A stretch of DNA of 15,455 nucleotides, taken from assembly GCA_002343715.1 (NCBI GenBank), contig DDSA01000237.1, forward strand, positions 453 to 15,907. Direction: 5' to 3'. The notes beneath the pieces were generated by a model. The model did not search any database, had not been told where the DNA came from, and was given only the letters and a program-made list of their open reading frames with translations. This DNA comes from Phycisphaerales bacterium UBA2402. GTDB lineage: Bacteria > Planctomycetota > Phycisphaerae > Phycisphaerales > UBA1924. Of the stretch, positions 15,396 through 15,455 are shown piece after piece. Both the position numbers and the translations under genes were made by a program. How positions within the stretch are numbered: position 1 is the first letter of the stretch; each line of letters opens with the position of its first letter.

Positions 15396-15455
15396 CACAC
15401 CCGGTCAAAGTTCGGCCCACGGCGGCGGCCACCCCCGCCCCGCGTTCGCTCGCAC

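Noticed and set aside
15403..15408. TTGACC on the minus strand as a -35 element for the kinase
   Set aside because: It lies only 18 bases before the chosen start, leaving no room for a -10 element and leader.

Overview
The window looks like a fragment of a high-GC planctomycete, most probably class Phycisphaerae, taken from a draft or metagenome assembly. The clues are two secreted proteins ending in the same Cys-flanked dockerin-like Asp/Gly module, a CotH/lamin-tail protein, tandem GACC cysteine-rich repeats, a Ser/Thr kinase fused to CHASE2, and several unfamiliar lipoproteins. No rRNA or other marker gene is present, so this assignment is inference. Bases 1-14 are not genome: they match the 3' end of the standard Illumina sequencing adapter, so the contig end is contaminated and the first gene is truncated there.

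Layout, left to right. (a) 15-2486, minus strand: two translationally coupled lipoprotein genes of unknown function behind a plausible sigma70-type promoter; the second runs off the contig end. (b) 2783-4651, minus: a secreted protein with about eight tandem 40-residue repeats and a C-terminal Peptidase_S74 (tail-spike type) chaperone domain, with its own promoter and a strong Rho-independent terminator. (c) 4933-6396, minus: an NtrC-family sigma54-dependent response regulator with an unusual 12-residue insertion in its receiver domain and a probable leaderless start. (d) 6397-7098: a 700-base gene-free stretch of visibly lower GC. (e) 7099-10194, plus: a large secreted CotH-kinase protein with two lamin-tail domains and a dockerin-like tail. 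(f) 10330-11988, minus and convergent to it: a secreted protein with five Cys-rich repeats and the same type of tail. (g) 12218-15384, minus: a membrane Ser/Thr kinase with a CHASE2 sensor, overlapped by 4 bases by a lipoprotein gene.

The theme is the cell envelope and exterior. Six of the seven predicted protein products carry an export signal or membrane segments; the exception is the cytoplasmic response regulator. The kinase and regulator are the only recognisable signalling proteins, and nothing in the sequence ties either to a target apart from the kinase's coupling to its lipoprotein neighbour. I found no tRNA, rRNA, CRISPR array, insertion sequence or phage gene cluster. The S74 domain is encoded by a stand-alone gene with a signal peptide, not in a tail-fibre locus.
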